Positions 26,156-36,791 of a stretch of DNA of 64,000 nucleotides are shown here, one piece after another; the first letter of the stretch is position 1; every line of letters starts with the position of its first letter. The position numbers were made by a program, and so were the translations under genes. Below the pieces are notes generated by a model, which searched no databases, was not told the origin of the DNA, and worked only from the letters and a program-made list of their open reading frames with translations. Source of the stretch: Photobacterium marinum (lineage in GTDB: Bacteria > Pseudomonadota > Gammaproteobacteria > Enterobacterales > Vibrionaceae); the NCBI RefSeq assembly GCF_000331515.1, contig NZ_AMZO01000002.1, positions 1 through 64,000 on the forward strand. Reading direction: 5' to 3'.

Positions 26156-26551
26156 GTTTGCAGATTGCTCTTCAAACTGTTTTGAAAAATGCCAACTGAC
26201 AGAATTATCTGGAGGTTGGTATTTTTTTGTCTTTTCGAAATTAAACCCGTTCTTTCAATAGCTTAAATTTTAGTTGTTTTAGTTCTTTAAAGACGCCTTT
26301 AGTTTTTAGCTCTGGTTAATTTCTAACTCGTTCTATATAAATAATATTTCAGGCTGTTTTTCTTCATAACTCATTGTTATTTCGTATTTAATTATTTCAT
26401 CTCGGAACTATCTGAGCTGTCGGGAACTGGCCATCTCCATCATGTGGTGAAGAGGTCTGTTATCCGGCTTAAAGGATAAAAATACAAAAGCAGACCTGCA
26501 TTTCTTACTCCAACAGAGGGTAAAGCAGGGGTGGAATTATTAGGAGTAACC
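26156..26551. other. 396-bp AT-rich region between recR and the second porin gene
   Basis: It holds the recR terminator at its left end and the leader of the porin gene, probably with its promoter. No operator could be identified, and no other gene was seen. Confidence 0.4.
26185..26229 (+). terminator. Terminator after recR
   Basis: AAAAATGCCAAC pairs with GTTGGTATTTTT (one G-T pair), with additional inner pairing, followed by a T run. Confidence 0.75.
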
Positions 26552-27598
26552 ATGAAAAAAACAGTAGTTGCAGCCGTAATTGGTTCAGTGGTCGCAAGTG
26601 CATCGGCAATGGCTGCCGAAGTCTATAAGTCAGATGAACTGTCTGTGAATGCCTACGGTAACCTGCGTGCCCGTTATGAGACTACAGATAACGGTGTAAT
26701 GGGGGCGGACAGCACGTTCACTGGCGAGGGTACAGAGCTTGGCCTGGGTGTGACTTACTTCCTGCAAGATGGCCTGTACGTAAACGGTGATGTTCTGAGT
26801 GAGATGAACATTATCCCTGAAGACGGTGACGGTAATGATGATGACAGCTTCCTGAAGTTCGGCTCGATTGCCCTTGGCGGTGACTTCGGTGAGTTTCGTA
26901 TCGGTCGTATGTCAGCGATTCAGGATACATTGGCTGGCCAATACGATATCTCTTGGGAGTACGCTGGTACGGCGAACATCAAAGATGACGCGTATGCGAC
27001 TGATCGCCTGACAAATGGCTTCCAGTACAAATACGATATGGCACCTTATGGTCTGACTATGATGGTTCAGTACCACACGGGTGATGAAGGTGTTGATGCC
27101 TCCGGTAATGCAAATCCGAACAACGGTGAGCTGGGTATCGATCAGGCATATGCTCTGGGTGTGGCATGGGAATCTGAGTTCGGTCTGGGTCTGTCCGGTA
27201 CTTACACATACTCTGAGCGTACTAAGCAGGACGTGAAGTATGGCGGTGATGACGATACATCATGGACTTTGAACGCCACCTATCGTATCCAGGAGCTGTC
27301 TCTGGCTGCAATGTACTCTGATTACGACTTTGCCGGTAATGAGCAGACAGGTATCGGTGCCATGGCTCGCTACGACCTGCCGGTAGGTATTGGTCTGTAC
27401 GGTATTTATGATTACGTTGATTATGACACTGATGACAATACGCTGGATCAGTACACAATCGGTGCTGATTACTGGTTGAACGACAGCGTTGTGTCTTACA
27501 TGGAATACGCAGATATGAGCTACGATAAGCAGAGCTCAAACGGTGAGACTTTCCAGGATGACAGCGCGTTTACTATCGGTATGCGTGTGTACTTCTAA
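26552..27598 (+). CDS. OmpU/OmpH-type outer-membrane porin
   Basis: A 348-residue protein with a signal peptide (MKKTVVAAVIGSVVASASAMAA) and AGGAG five bases before ATG. Alternating strand pattern, the porin motif GDFGEFRIGR near residue 110 and a terminal Phe (MRVYF) place it in the Gram-negative porin family; acidic loops (EDGDGNDDD) resemble cation-selective OmpU-like porins. It differs strongly from the porin at 19149, so they are not recent duplicates. It lies convergent to toxRS, and ToxR is the known regulator of such porins in Vibrionaceae. Confidence 0.9.
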   Translation: MKKTVVAAVIGSVVASASAMAAEVYKSDELSVNAYGNLRARYETTDNGVMGADSTFTGEGTELGLGVTYFLQDGLYVNGDVLSEMNIIPEDGDGNDDDSFLKFGSIALGGDFGEFRIGRMSAIQDTLAGQYDISWEYAGTANIKDDAYATDRLTNGFQYKYDMAPYGLTMMVQYHTGDEGVDASGNANPNNGELGIDQAYALGVAWESEFGLGLSGTYTYSERTKQDVKYGGDDDTSWTLNATYRIQELSLAAMYSDYDFAGNEQTGIGAMARYDLPVGIGLYGIYDYVDYDTDDNTLDQYTIGADYWLNDSVVSYMEYADMSYDKQSSNGETFQDDSAFTIGMRVYF

Positions 27599-27656
27599 GC
27601 TTCTGACAATCTGAATAAAGAGCTTAGTTTTAAATAATAGGAATGTTCATTGTCTT

Positions 27657-27687
27657 GGGGGAAGCGGATGCTTCCCCCCTTTTTTGT
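27657..27687 (+). terminator. Terminator between the second porin gene and toxS
   Basis: Stem GGGGGAAGC / GCTTCCCCC with a GGAT loop followed by a T run; it ends directly beside the toxS stop. Confidence 0.88.
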
Positions 27688-27688
27688 T

Positions 27689-28237
27689 TTACAGCGAGTA
27701 AAGAATATTTGAACCGTAGGTCAGACTGGTCAGCAACAATGATTTTTCATTAATCACATCAATTCGACGGCTTTGCTGAGCATCCATACGGAAAACTTGC
27801 TTGATCACAGCCAGGTGATGCTTCTTGAAGTCTTCATTCTTGCCGGAAGTAATGTCTTTAAACTCAAGTGGTTCAGTCAGCAGATAACCACCACTGACAT
27901 CCCAGTTACCGGACTCAGAAATGTGAAGCGTCAGTGGTTGCTCATTATCACTGAACAGTCTGAGCTGGGTAATCCGAGAGTAGGAGTGGTTAGGCAGGTA
28001 AACCACATGGCTGGTTTGTTCAACCCGGCGCAACATGCCAAGTTCATCCAGCTGAGTTGGTTGGATTCGGCTAACCGAAGTAGATAACCATTCACGTGAC
28101 ATCAGAAGCTGTTCCTGCTTGTAATCGCTGGAGAAATATAGCCAGGTGCTGAATATTGCTGACAGCGCCAGGATGACGAATGCCCAGTACCGTTTGATGA
28201 AAGATGGCATTAGTTCACGTTTGTTAATTACTGACAT
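27689..28237 (-). CDS. toxS: ToxS, periplasmic partner of ToxR
   Basis: The 182-residue protein has a short cytoplasmic start, one membrane helix (about residues 15-31, YWAFVILALSAIFSTWLYF) and a periplasmic domain. Segments such as SSDYKQEQLLMSREW and GGYLLTEPLEF fit ToxS of Vibrio and Photobacterium. ToxS protects and activates ToxR and helps it sense bile or membrane conditions. Its start overlaps the toxR stop by 10 nt, so translation is coupled, as in other toxRS operons. Confidence 0.92.
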   Translation of the reverse strand: MSVINKRELMPSFIKRYWAFVILALSAIFSTWLYFSSDYKQEQLLMSREWLSTSVSRIQPTQLDELGMLRRVEQTSHVVYLPNHSYSRITQLRLFSDNEQPLTLHISESGNWDVSGGYLLTEPLEFKDITSGKNEDFKKHHLAVIKQVFRMDAQQSRRIDVINEKSLLLTSLTYGSNILYSL

Positions 28238-29100
28238 AGCTGAGTATTGTCCTCATGGCTTGTTAGTAAACGCAGAGTTACGTTTTCTGATGGCTCAGAC
28301 GGGCTGTGAATGTAGTTGAGCCATAGCTGTTTGTTCTGTCCGCCTGTCGCGATGACCTCTATCGGGCGAGCTCCGCTCTCATGGTATTGAAGGTAATTTT
28401 GTACACAGCTGGTGATCATCGTGCTCCACTGAGAAACGGATGGATGATTTTTCGGTGTCAGTATCTGGACACTGTCGACTTCCAGTAGCGGCTCAAAAGC
28501 AGCAGACTTTGGCGGCACACTCATATTTACCAAGATAGGAAACAGGCAGGCGATAAGAATTGCGATGCCACTGAGCAGGTTCAGGTTGGCTTTTGTGCTA
28601 TGCGGCTTAGCTTTAGCTGCTGGGATAGTCCTGGCAATATCTGTCGCATTTTGTACCGGTGGCACTGATGCTGGCTGTAAGCTGCCTGATTCCGGTTCAG
28701 CTGAGTCAGAGAGGTTTTTCTTATAGTTCGGCTCGACGACAGCTTCAACTTTTGCGCTGAATTGCTCAATAACGGCAATCATTTGATAGCCACGTTTCGG
28801 CACCGTTTTAATAAATTCCGGTGATTTAGTGGAATCTTTCAGGGCTTTGCGAAGGGTTGAAATTGCCTGGGTCAGGCTGGAATCATCAACTTCAAAGCCT
28901 TGCTCACGCCAGACATAGTCGTGCAGGCGATTGCGGGGAATGATCGCCCCTGGCTCTTCGATGAGCAGGCTCAAAGCCCGGCTTTCATTACTGCCAAGCC
29001 GGGTTAGTTCGTCGTTTTCAAATTGGTCTATAAGGCTGTTGTCATATGGATCGAATATAAATCGATTCCCAATCAGAAACTTATTAGAAGCGTTATTCAT
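28228..29100 (-). CDS. toxR: Transmembrane transcriptional regulator ToxR
   Basis: The 290-residue protein has an N-terminal OmpR-type winged helix (LGSNESRALSLL, HDYVWREQGFEVDDSSLTQ, KTVPKRGYQMIA), a variable Pro/Ala linker of about residues 112-172, one membrane helix at about 174-193, and a periplasmic domain containing PIEVIATGGQNKQLWLNYIHS. Two periplasmic cysteines (ITSCVQNY and the near-terminal LCQ) match the disulfide of V. cholerae ToxR. In Photobacterium profundum ToxR controls OmpL and OmpH in response to pressure. In-frame TTG/GTG codons lie upstream, but ATG at 29100 is chosen. It is divergent from htpG. Confidence 0.95.
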   Translation of the reverse strand: MNNASNKFLIGNRFIFDPYDNSLIDQFENDELTRLGSNESRALSLLIEEPGAIIPRNRLHDYVWREQGFEVDDSSLTQAISTLRKALKDSTKSPEFIKTVPKRGYQMIAVIEQFSAKVEAVVEPNYKKNLSDSAEPESGSLQPASVPPVQNATDIARTIPAAKAKPHSTKANLNLLSGIAILIACLFPILVNMSVPPKSAAFEPLLEVDSVQILTPKNHPSVSQWSTMITSCVQNYLQYHESGARPIEVIATGGQNKQLWLNYIHSPSEPSENVTLRLLTSHEDNTQLCQ

Positions 29101-29346
29101 TGTAAGCACCAATGGTACAGTTGAGCAGCATATATATCATCAGTTCCCTGAATCTGATCTGAATATAAATAATGATAAGAATTGGCTGAAAAAATCTAAA
29201 GTCGGTATTTTAGGTTGAAATTACCGGTAGTGACCATATCTATGTAATGAATTGTTATAAATTGCGTAATATACCCGGGCACTTCTTGATATTGGTTAAG
29301 CAAAAAATCAGTTGGGGCTTGGGTATACAACTATTACGGAGTTGAA
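29101..29346. promoter_or_regulatory. toxR-htpG divergent regulatory region
   Basis: A 246-bp AT-rich spacer carries both promoters. The same divergent arrangement is known in V. cholerae, where heat shock at htpG was proposed to affect toxR. A clean sigma-32 promoter was not found by eye. A weak Fur-like match is noted under rejected items. Confidence 0.6.
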
Positions 29347-31248
29347 ATGAGCGAACAAACTACCCACAAAAACAAAGAAACGCGCGGCTTTCAGTCAGAA
29401 GTAAAACAGCTGCTGCACCTGATGATCCACTCACTGTATTCAAATAAAGAGATCTTTTTACGTGAGTTGATTTCCAACGCATCTGATGCCGCAGACAAAC
29501 TGCGTTTCCGTGCACTATCACAATCTGATTTGTATGAAAACGATGCTGAACTTGGCGTTAAGCTGTCATACAACGAAGAAGCGGGTACGCTTACCGTAAG
29601 TGATAATGGTATTGGTATGACCCGCGATGAGGTGATTGAACATCTTGGTACCATTGCTAAATCTGGCACTAAAGATTTCTTTGCCAAGCTGAGTGAAGAA
29701 GAGACCAAAGACTCGCAACTGATCGGCCAGTTTGGTGTTGGTTTTTATTCTGCATTTATTGTTGCTGATGCGGTAACTGTAAATACTCGTGCTGCCGGAA
29801 CCCCAGCTGATCAGGCTGTACGCTGGCATTCAACCGGTGAAGGTGATTACTCGGTTGAAGATATCGAGAAAGCAGGCCGTGGTACCGAGATCATTCTGCA
29901 TCTGCGTGAAGAAGAAAAAGAGTTTCTGAGCGAGTACCGCCTGCGCGATATCATCGGTAAATACTCAGACCATATCGGTATCCCAGTACAGATTCAGACT
30001 GCCGAACGTGATGAGGAAGGCAAGGAAACAGGCAATAAGAAGTGGGAGCAGATCAACAAGGCACAAGCCTTGTGGACCCGTAATAAGTCTGACATTACCG
30101 ACGAAGAGTATCAGGAATTCTATAAGCATGTTTCCCATGACTTTGCAGAACCGCTGATCTGGAGTCACAACCGTGTGGAAGGTAAACAGGATTACACCAG
30201 CCTGTTGTATATTCCTTCAAAAGCGCCGTGGGATATGTACAACCGCGATAGTAAACATGGTTTGAAGCTTTATGTGCAGCGCGTGTTCATTATGGACGAT
30301 GCGCAGCAGTTTATGCCGTCTTACCTGCGCTTTATGCGTGGTTTGATTGACTCGAATGATCTGCCATTGAACGTATCCCGTGAAATCCTGCAGGACAACA
30401 AAGTCACTCAGTCATTGCGCAAAGCTTGTACCAAGCGTGCACTGACGATGATGGAACGTTTGGCGAACAATGATGCTGAAAAATACCAGACACTGTGGGA
30501 TGAATTCGGTCAGGTACTGAAAGAAGGCCCGGCAGAAGATTTCGCTAACCGTGACAAGATTGCCAAATTGTTGCGTTTTAGCTCAACCCATACTGACAGC
30601 ACCGAGCAGAACGTATCTCTGGCTGCTTATGTTGAGCGTATGAAAGAAGGCCAGGATAAGATTTACTACCTGACAGCAGATACTTTCACCGCAGCGAAAA
30701 ACAGCCCACACCTGGAGCAGTTCCGAGCGAAAGGCCTGGAAGTGCTGCTGATGCATGATCGTATTGATGAGTGGCTGATGGGTAACTTGCCGGAGTTTGA
30801 CGGTAAGGCATTCCAGGCGATTACCAAGGCTGATCTGGACCTGTCCACGTTCGAAGACGAGGAAGAGAAAGAGAAGCACAAAGAGACAGAAGAAGCATTC
30901 CAGTCTGTGATTGAACGCACAAAATCATACTTGGGTGAGCGTGTTCAGGATGTTCGTGCGACATTTAAGCTGCATGATACGCCAGCCGTTGTTGTGACCG
31001 GTGAACACGAAATGGGTACACAAATGGCGAAGCTGCTGGCGGCAGCGGGTCACGAAGCTCCGGAAGTGAAATACATTCTTGAGCTGAACCCTGAACACAA
31101 ACTGGTTAACAAGATGGCTGATGAAGCTGATGAAGAGCAATTTGGCCTTTGGGTTGAAATGCTGCTGGGCCAGGCTCTGTTGGCGGAACGCGGCTCTGTT
31201 GAAGACCCGTCTCAATTCCTGTCTGCGGTTAACAAACTGCTGGCATAA
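29347..31248 (+). CDS. htpG: Molecular chaperone HtpG (Hsp90)
   Basis: The 633-residue Hsp90 has the GHKL ATPase motifs REL(I)SNASDA(A)DKLRF, DNGIGM and [11 protein letters not shown] at the N-terminus, the middle-domain segment [10 protein letters not shown], and the C-terminal dimerisation region. It folds and remodels client proteins with DnaK. Length is standard. GGAG five bases before ATG is the ribosome site. It is divergent from toxR and followed by adk after 176 nt. Confidence 0.97.
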   Translation: MSEQTTHKNKETRGFQSEVKQLLHLMIHSLYSNKEIFLRELISNASDAADKLRFRALSQSDLYENDAELGVKLSYNEEAGTLTVSDNGIGMTRDEVIEHLGTIAKSGTKDFFAKLSEEETKDSQLIGQFGVGFYSAFIVADAVTVNTRAAGTPADQAVRWHSTGEGDYSVEDIEKAGRGTEIILHLREEEKEFLSEYRLRDIIGKYSDHIGIPVQIQTAERDEEGKETGNKKWEQINKAQALWTRNKSDITDEEYQEFYKHVSHDFAEPLIWSHNRVEGKQDYTSLLYIPSKAPWDMYNRDSKHGLKLYVQRVFIMDDAQQFMPSYLRFMRGLIDSNDLPLNVSREILQDNKVTQSLRKACTKRALTMMERLANNDAEKYQTLWDEFGQVLKEGPAEDFANRDKIAKLLRFSSTHTDSTEQNVSLAAYVERMKEGQDKIYYLTADTFTAAKNSPHLEQFRAKGLEVLLMHDRIDEWLMGNLPEFDGKAFQAITKADLDLSTFEDEEEKEKHKETEEAFQSVIERTKSYLGERVQDVRATFKLHDTPAVVVTGEHEMGTQMAKLLAAAGHEAPEVKYILELNPEHKLVNKMADEADEEQFGLWVEMLLGQALLAERGSVEDPSQFLSAVNKLLA

Positions 31249-31412
31249 CAGGGTTGGAAAATCGGTTTGACCAAGGGGCTTATCGATGTTTTTGTCAGCA
31301 TCAAATACCATCCTGATAAAGCATGAAATTGCAGCCCGGTCAGTGTGCCGGGCTTGCTACATCAGGCTAATCAGTGTATTTTTCATTTTTTTGCAAAACT
31401 CCATTTTATTAA

Positions 31413-32069
<657 letters not shown>

Positions 32070-32102
32070 TCGCATAGATAAGCGATTAAACGAAAGTGAC
32101 AG

Positions 32103-32134
32103 ACGGGTTGGCCCTGAGGCCGGCCCGTTTTTTT
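32103..32134 (+). terminator. Terminator after adk
   Basis: An 11-bp stem ACGGGTTGGCC / GGCCGGCCCGT with two G-T pairs, CTGA loop and T run. Confidence 0.88.
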
Positions 32135-32199
32135 ATGGGTGTTCAGTTTAGCCTAAAGCTGTTAAAGTTTTGATATGTCAGCACTTAACGAAGCATACT

Positions 32200-33180
32200 A
32201 TGAGCCAGAAAAGCAATAACAATAAATATGGGGTGTTACTGGTTAATCTTGGCACTCCTGATGAAGCCTCCCCGGCGGCAGTGAAACGTTTCTTGTCTGA
32301 ATTTTTGCATGATCAGCGTGTGGTCGATCTTACCCGCTGGTTATGGTGCCCAATCCTGCACGGTGTGATCCTGCCGGTCCGTTCACCGAAAGTTGCCAAA
32401 TTGTACCAGTCTGTCTGGATGGATGAAGGTTCACCGTTAATGGTGTATTCGCGCCGCCAGCAGAAGCAGCTTGGTGCTAAGCTTGGAATTCAGGTTGAGT
32501 TGGGAATGACTTACGGTAACCCAAGTATTCTTTCCGGTCTTGACAGCCTTAAGCAGCAAGGTTGCGACAGGGTGCTGGTATTGCCGCTTTATCCGCAGTA
32601 TTCACGAACTACAACGGCGGCGGTTTTCGATAAAGTTGCCAAAGTACTAAAACAGCGCGCAGAAATTCCTGAGTTGCGTTTTGTTAATCAGTACTTTGAC
32701 CATCCTGATTATATTTCGGCGCTGGCGGGCTCGGTGACAGATTTCTGGAATAAGCATGGTAAGCCGGATTACCTGCTGTGTTCCTATCATGGTATCCCCA
32801 AACGTTATGCTGATAACGGTGATCCTTATCCGGAGCACTGTAACGGTACAACGGCTTTGCTGGCTGACGCTCTGGATATGCCGCGCGAAAAAATGAGTAT
32901 GAGCTATCAGTCAATTTTCGGTAGGGAAGAGTGGCTAAAGCCTTATACGGATAAGACCATTGAAGAGTTGGCTAAAAAAGGCGTTAAGCGTCTGGATGTG
33001 ATGTGCCCGGCGTTTTCTGTTGATTGTCTCGAAACACTGGAAGAAATCGCTGAACAGTGCAAAGAGATCTTCTTGGAAGCCGGAGGGAAAGAATTTAATC
33101 TGATCCCTTGCCTGAACGATAACCCGGCCCATATCAATATGATGGCAGCGCTGGTGGAACAACACTGTCAGGGCTGGTAA
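32200..33180 (+). CDS. hemH: Ferrochelatase
   Basis: Inserts Fe2+ into protoporphyrin IX in the last step of heme synthesis. The 326-residue protein has [13 protein letters not shown] near the start, the catalytic-His segment [25 protein letters not shown] and [15 protein letters not shown], as in proteobacterial HemH. ATG at 32200 is chosen over an in-frame codon at 32170 because family proteins begin about here. It lies between adk and gsk as in E. coli. Confidence 0.95.
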   Translation: MSQKSNNNKYGVLLVNLGTPDEASPAAVKRFLSEFLHDQRVVDLTRWLWCPILHGVILPVRSPKVAKLYQSVWMDEGSPLMVYSRRQQKQLGAKLGIQVELGMTYGNPSILSGLDSLKQQGCDRVLVLPLYPQYSRTTTAAVFDKVAKVLKQRAEIPELRFVNQYFDHPDYISALAGSVTDFWNKHGKPDYLLCSYHGIPKRYADNGDPYPEHCNGTTALLADALDMPREKMSMSYQSIFGREEWLKPYTDKTIEELAKKGVKRLDVMCPAFSVDCLETLEEIAEQCKEIFLEAGGKEFNLIPCLNDNPAHINMMAALVEQHCQGW

Positions 33181-33224
33181 CGACTTGTAAAGGCTGTACT
33201 CAAAACTTTCCTTAAAAAAAGTTG

Positions 33225-33256
33225 AAGCTCTCAAAAAGTGTGAGAGCTTTTTCTTT
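33225..33256 (+). terminator. Terminator after hemH
   Basis: Stem AAGCTCTCA / TGAGAGCTT with a seven-base loop and a T-rich tail. Confidence 0.82.
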
Positions 33257-33313
33257 TCTGTTCTATATTCTGTGATAGAATTCGCAAAATTTCCCAACAG
33301 ACAGCTCATTAAC

Positions 33314-34618
33314 ATGAAATTTCCAGGTCAAAGAAAATCAAAGCATTATTTTCCAGTACATGCGCGTGATCCTCTTCTGAGTCAAACCAAACAAGAAAAA
33401 CGTCTGACGCGTACCCATGTGGTAGGGATCGATCAGACTTTGGTTGATATCGAAGCGTGTGTCGATGATGAATTCCTGGATCGTTATGAGCTGAGTAAAG
33501 GTCACTCTCTGGTTATTACCGACGAGAAAGCAGAAGCCCTGTATCAGGAGCTGAAAGAAAATGATCTGATCAGCCATGAATTTGCCGGTGGTACAATCGG
33601 TAATACCCTGCACAACTACTCGGTACTGGCTGATGACCGTTCAGTACTTCTGGGTGTGATGAGTAAAGATATTGAAATCGGCAGCTATGCTTACCGCTAT
33701 CTTTGCAACACATCAAGCCGCATGGATATGAACCACCTGCAGCCTGTTGAAGGTCCTATTGGTCGTTGTTTTGCCCTGATTTCCAAAGAAGGTGAGCGTA
33801 CCTTTGCAATCAACGAAGGTCGTATGAACCAGCTTTGCCCGAACAGCATTCCTGAGTCAGTGTTTGAGCGTGCATCTGCACTGGTTCTGACTGCGTACTT
33901 GGTTCGCTGTAAAGATGGTGACCCGATGCCTGAAGCAACCATGCGTGCTATCGAATATGCGAAAAAGCATGATGTTCCGGTTGTACTGACACTGGGTACT
34001 AAGTTTGTAATCGAAGACGATCCACAGTGGTGGCGTGATTTCCTGCGTGATCACGTATCAGTGGTTGCGATGAACGAAGACGAAGCAGAAGCGCTGACCG
34101 GCATCGCGGATCCGCTGATGGCTTCTGAAAAAACGCTGGAGTGGGTTGACCTGGTTCTTTGTACTGCCGGACCTGTTGGTCTGTACACTGCTGGCTACAC
34201 TGAAAATTCAGCTAAGCGTGAAACCAGCCTGCCACTGCTACCGGGTGAAATCCCAGAATTCAACCGCTACGAATTCAGCCGTCCGATGATCAAGAAAGAT
34301 TGTAGCGATCCGATCAAGGTATTCTCGCATATCGCGCCATACATGGGTGGACCAGAGCGAATCAAGAATACTAACGGTGCTGGTGACGGTGCACTGTCTG
34401 CACTGCTGCATGATATGGCTGCAAATCGTTACCACAAAGAGAATGTGCCTAAGTCGAGCAAGCATCAGTATAACTACCTGACTTATTCTTCTTTCTCTCA
34501 GGTATGTCTGTACTCTAACCGTGTAAGTTACGAGGTACTGGCGCAGCACTCTCCACGTCTTTCTCGTTGTCTGCCTGAGCGTGAAGATAGCCTGGAAGAA
34601 GCATACTGGGAACGTTAA
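33314..34618 (+). CDS. gsk: Inosine-guanosine kinase
   Basis: A PfkB-family kinase that phosphorylates guanosine and inosine to GMP and IMP. The 434-residue protein is the same length as E. coli Gsk and begins MKFPGQRKSKHYFPV as that protein does. FAGGTIGNTLHNYSVLADD and the catalytic NTNGAGDGALSALLHD are diagnostic. The frame extends to 33272, but ATG at 33314 matches the family start. It has its own terminator. Confidence 0.96.
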   Translation: MKFPGQRKSKHYFPVHARDPLLSQTKQEKRLTRTHVVGIDQTLVDIEACVDDEFLDRYELSKGHSLVITDEKAEALYQELKENDLISHEFAGGTIGNTLHNYSVLADDRSVLLGVMSKDIEIGSYAYRYLCNTSSRMDMNHLQPVEGPIGRCFALISKEGERTFAINEGRMNQLCPNSIPESVFERASALVLTAYLVRCKDGDPMPEATMRAIEYAKKHDVPVVLTLGTKFVIEDDPQWWRDFLRDHVSVVAMNEDEAEALTGIADPLMASEKTLEWVDLVLCTAGPVGLYTAGYTENSAKRETSLPLLPGEIPEFNRYEFSRPMIKKDCSDPIKVFSHIAPYMGGPERIKNTNGAGDGALSALLHDMAANRYHKENVPKSSKHQYNYLTYSSFSQVCLYSNRVSYEVLAQHSPRLSRCLPEREDSLEEAYWER

Positions 34619-34677
34619 TTCCTGCTCTTTGTCCTTGAAAAAATAGTTTTGAGCAAGTGATTCGCCGTAATAGACAG

Positions 34678-34703
34678 AAAAACCGCCGGAAGGCGGTTTT
34701 TTT
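34678..34703 (+). terminator. Terminator after gsk
   Basis: Stem AAAAACCGCC / GGCGGTTTTT with a GGAA loop and a T run. Confidence 0.92.
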
Positions 34704-34762
34704 ATGTTTGTACATCAGTCATTAATTGAGTAGAGATAAACACTTATCGCTACTTTTAATAT

Positions 34763-34791
34763 AAAAAAGCGGGAACCATTGGTTCCCGCTT
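34763..34791 (-). terminator. Terminator after asnB
   Basis: An 11-bp perfect stem AAGCGGGAACC / GGTTCCCGCTT with an ATT loop; the A run on the left is the T run of the leftward transcript. Confidence 0.92.
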
Positions 34792-34815
34792 AAGTTTTGT
34801 TTCAGAAACTGATAC

Positions 34816-36486
34816 TTATTTGTCGTACGCTTCGTTGTGAACGGCTGCTACGGCACGGCCTGATGGATCGGCGCTGTTCTTGAAGCTTTCATCCCACTCA
34901 ATTGCTTTAGCGCTTGAGCATGCGATTGAAGGTCCGCCCGGAACACATTTCGCAGCATCAGCCAGCGGGAACAGCTCTTCGAAGATCTCACGGTACATGT
35001 AGCCTTCTTTTGTCGTTGGCGTGTTGTACGGGAAGCGGAACTTCGCTGTTTCAAGTTGTTGCTCAGTAATCTTAGCTTCTGCAACTTCTCGCAGGGTATC
35101 AATCCAGCTGTAACCTACACCATCAGAGAACTGTTCTTTCTGACGCCATGCCACTGATTCTGGCAGGTAGTGACCGAAACATTCACGGATGATGTGTTTT
35201 TCCATTTTGCCGCCGCCACACATCTTGTCTTCAGGGTTCAGGCGCATTGCCACTTCCAGGAATTCCTTATCCAGGAATGGTACGCGTGCTTCGATACCCC
35301 ATGCAGCCATCGACTTGTTGGCACGGGCACAGTCAAACATGTTCAGCGCAAGCAGCTTACGAACGGTTTCTTCATGGAACTCTTTCGCGTTTGGTGCTTT
35401 GTGGAAGTACAGGTAGCCACCGAATACTTCGTCTGCACCTTCGCCGGAAAGTACCATCTTGATACCCATAGCGCGGATTTTACGTGACATCAGGTACATC
35501 GGTGTTGATGCACGGATAGTTGTCACATCATAAGTTTCGATGTGGTAAATCACATCGCGGATTGCATCCAAACCTTCCTGAATGGTGTAAGTCAGCTCGT
35601 GGTGAACGGTACCGATATGGTCGGCAACTTCTTTAGCTGCTTTAAGATCAGGTGCACCTTCAAGGCCGATAGCAAAAGAGTGCAGGGTTGGCCACCAGGC
35701 TTCTGATTGCTCGTCATCTTCGATTCGGCGAGCAGCAAATTTCTTAGTAATCGCTGAGATAACTGATGAATCCAAGCCACCGGATAGCAGTACACCGTAA
35801 GGTACGTCTGTCATCAGTTGACGTTTAACCGCGCCTTCCAGGGCTTCAGCCAGTTCAACTTTATCTGTTTTCGCTTCGGCTACGCTGTCGTATTCCATCC
35901 AGTCACGTTTGTAGTAACGAACTGGCTCGCCTTTCTTGCTCCACAGGTAGTGACCTGGAGGGAATTCACTGATGCTCTTACAAACCGGAACCAGGGCTTT
36001 CATTTCAGAAGCAACATAGTAGTTACCGTGCTCATCGTAGCCGTGGTAAAGCGGGATGATACCAATATGATCACGGCCGATCAGGTAAGCATCTTCTACT
36101 TCATCGTACAGGATGAAACCGAAAATACCGTTCAGGTAATCCAGCAGTTCAGGGCCTTTCTCTTTGTACAATGCCAGGATGATTTCGCAGTCAGATTGGG
36201 TCTGGAAAGGGTAGTCCGGTGCGAATTCCGCTTCGAGTTCTTTGTGGTTGTAGATCTCACCGTTAACAGCAAGGGCATGTGTTTTATCGGCGTTATACAG
36301 AGGCTGCTCACCGCTGTTCAGGTCAACGATAGCCAGGCGTTCGTGCACTAGGATCGCTTTGTCTGATGAATAGATGCCTGACCAGTCAGGGCCGCGATGG
36401 CGCATTTTTTTAGACATTTCCAGTGCGGTTTCACGCAATGCTGCTGCATCGCTTTTAATGTCTAAGATACCAAAAATTGAACACAT
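34816..36486 (-). CDS. asnB: Asparagine synthase B (glutamine-hydrolysing)
   Basis: The 556-residue enzyme makes asparagine from aspartate, glutamine and ATP. Start at ATG 36486 puts the nucleophilic cysteine at position 2 (MCSIFGILD), exposed after Met removal; an in-frame GTG three codons upstream would abolish this and is rejected. The glutaminase domain shows RHRGPDWSG and AVNGEIYNH, and the synthetase domain has the ATP motif LLSGGLDSSV. GGGAAG precedes the ATG. Gene order asnB next to the nag cluster is shared with Vibrio. Confidence 0.97.
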   Translation of the reverse strand: MCSIFGILDIKSDAAALRETALEMSKKMRHRGPDWSGIYSSDKAILVHERLAIVDLNSGEQPLYNADKTHALAVNGEIYNHKELEAEFAPDYPFQTQSDCEIILALYKEKGPELLDYLNGIFGFILYDEVEDAYLIGRDHIGIIPLYHGYDEHGNYYVASEMKALVPVCKSISEFPPGHYLWSKKGEPVRYYKRDWMEYDSVAEAKTDKVELAEALEGAVKRQLMTDVPYGVLLSGGLDSSVISAITKKFAARRIEDDEQSEAWWPTLHSFAIGLEGAPDLKAAKEVADHIGTVHHELTYTIQEGLDAIRDVIYHIETYDVTTIRASTPMYLMSRKIRAMGIKMVLSGEGADEVFGGYLYFHKAPNAKEFHEETVRKLLALNMFDCARANKSMAAWGIEARVPFLDKEFLEVAMRLNPEDKMCGGGKMEKHIIRECFGHYLPESVAWRQKEQFSDGVGYSWIDTLREVAEAKITEQQLETAKFRFPYNTPTTKEGYMYREIFEELFPLADAAKCVPGGPSIACSSAKAIEWDESFKNSADPSGRAVAAVHNEAYDK

Positions 36487-36791
36487 ACTTCCCACTCCAA
36501 CTTTAAATTGCTTGTTGCTGTCCCTGAATTTCTTGGCGAGTAAGTTCCATGTGTAAGGAACTTACTATTCGGGCTTAGAACCTTGCCTCGCCGTTCTTGA
36601 TTTTTAAAATTGCGTATTCAGCAAATAAATGCAACCAGAAACCTTAATTCAATTAAAGAAAAGGCTTTGCGGTGAATTTTATTTAATAAAATTGGATTTA
36701 AATGAATTTCATCTAATATTGGTTGGTGTTTTGAGCAGAAAAACGAACGGCAGCCGAAGCTGCCGTTGGAAGAAAAGAACAGAATAATGCG
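36487..36791. other. 305-bp region between the Kef-type gene and asnB
   Basis: It holds the terminator of the antiporter gene at the right and the presumed asnB promoter on the left, with very AT-rich sequence between (36600-36720). No gene seen. Confidence 0.45.
36740..36767 (-). terminator. Terminator after the Kef-type antiporter gene
   Basis: Perfect 9-bp stem AACGGCAGC / GCTGCCGTT with a CGAA loop; the leftward transcript continues into CGTTTTT. Confidence 0.82.

Noticed and set aside
29168-29186. Possible Fur box in the toxR-htpG region
   Set aside because: Its right half-site fails (GCT for TCA) and one more base is off, about 9 of 12 defined positions, which AT-rich sequence gives by chance.
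31333-31354. Terminator between htpG and adk
   Set aside because: The AGCCCGG / CCGGGCT stem has no T run after it, so termination cannot be claimed.
35818-36351. 177-codon open frame on the plus strand
   Set aside because: Antisense to asnB; no ribosome site or recognisable domain.
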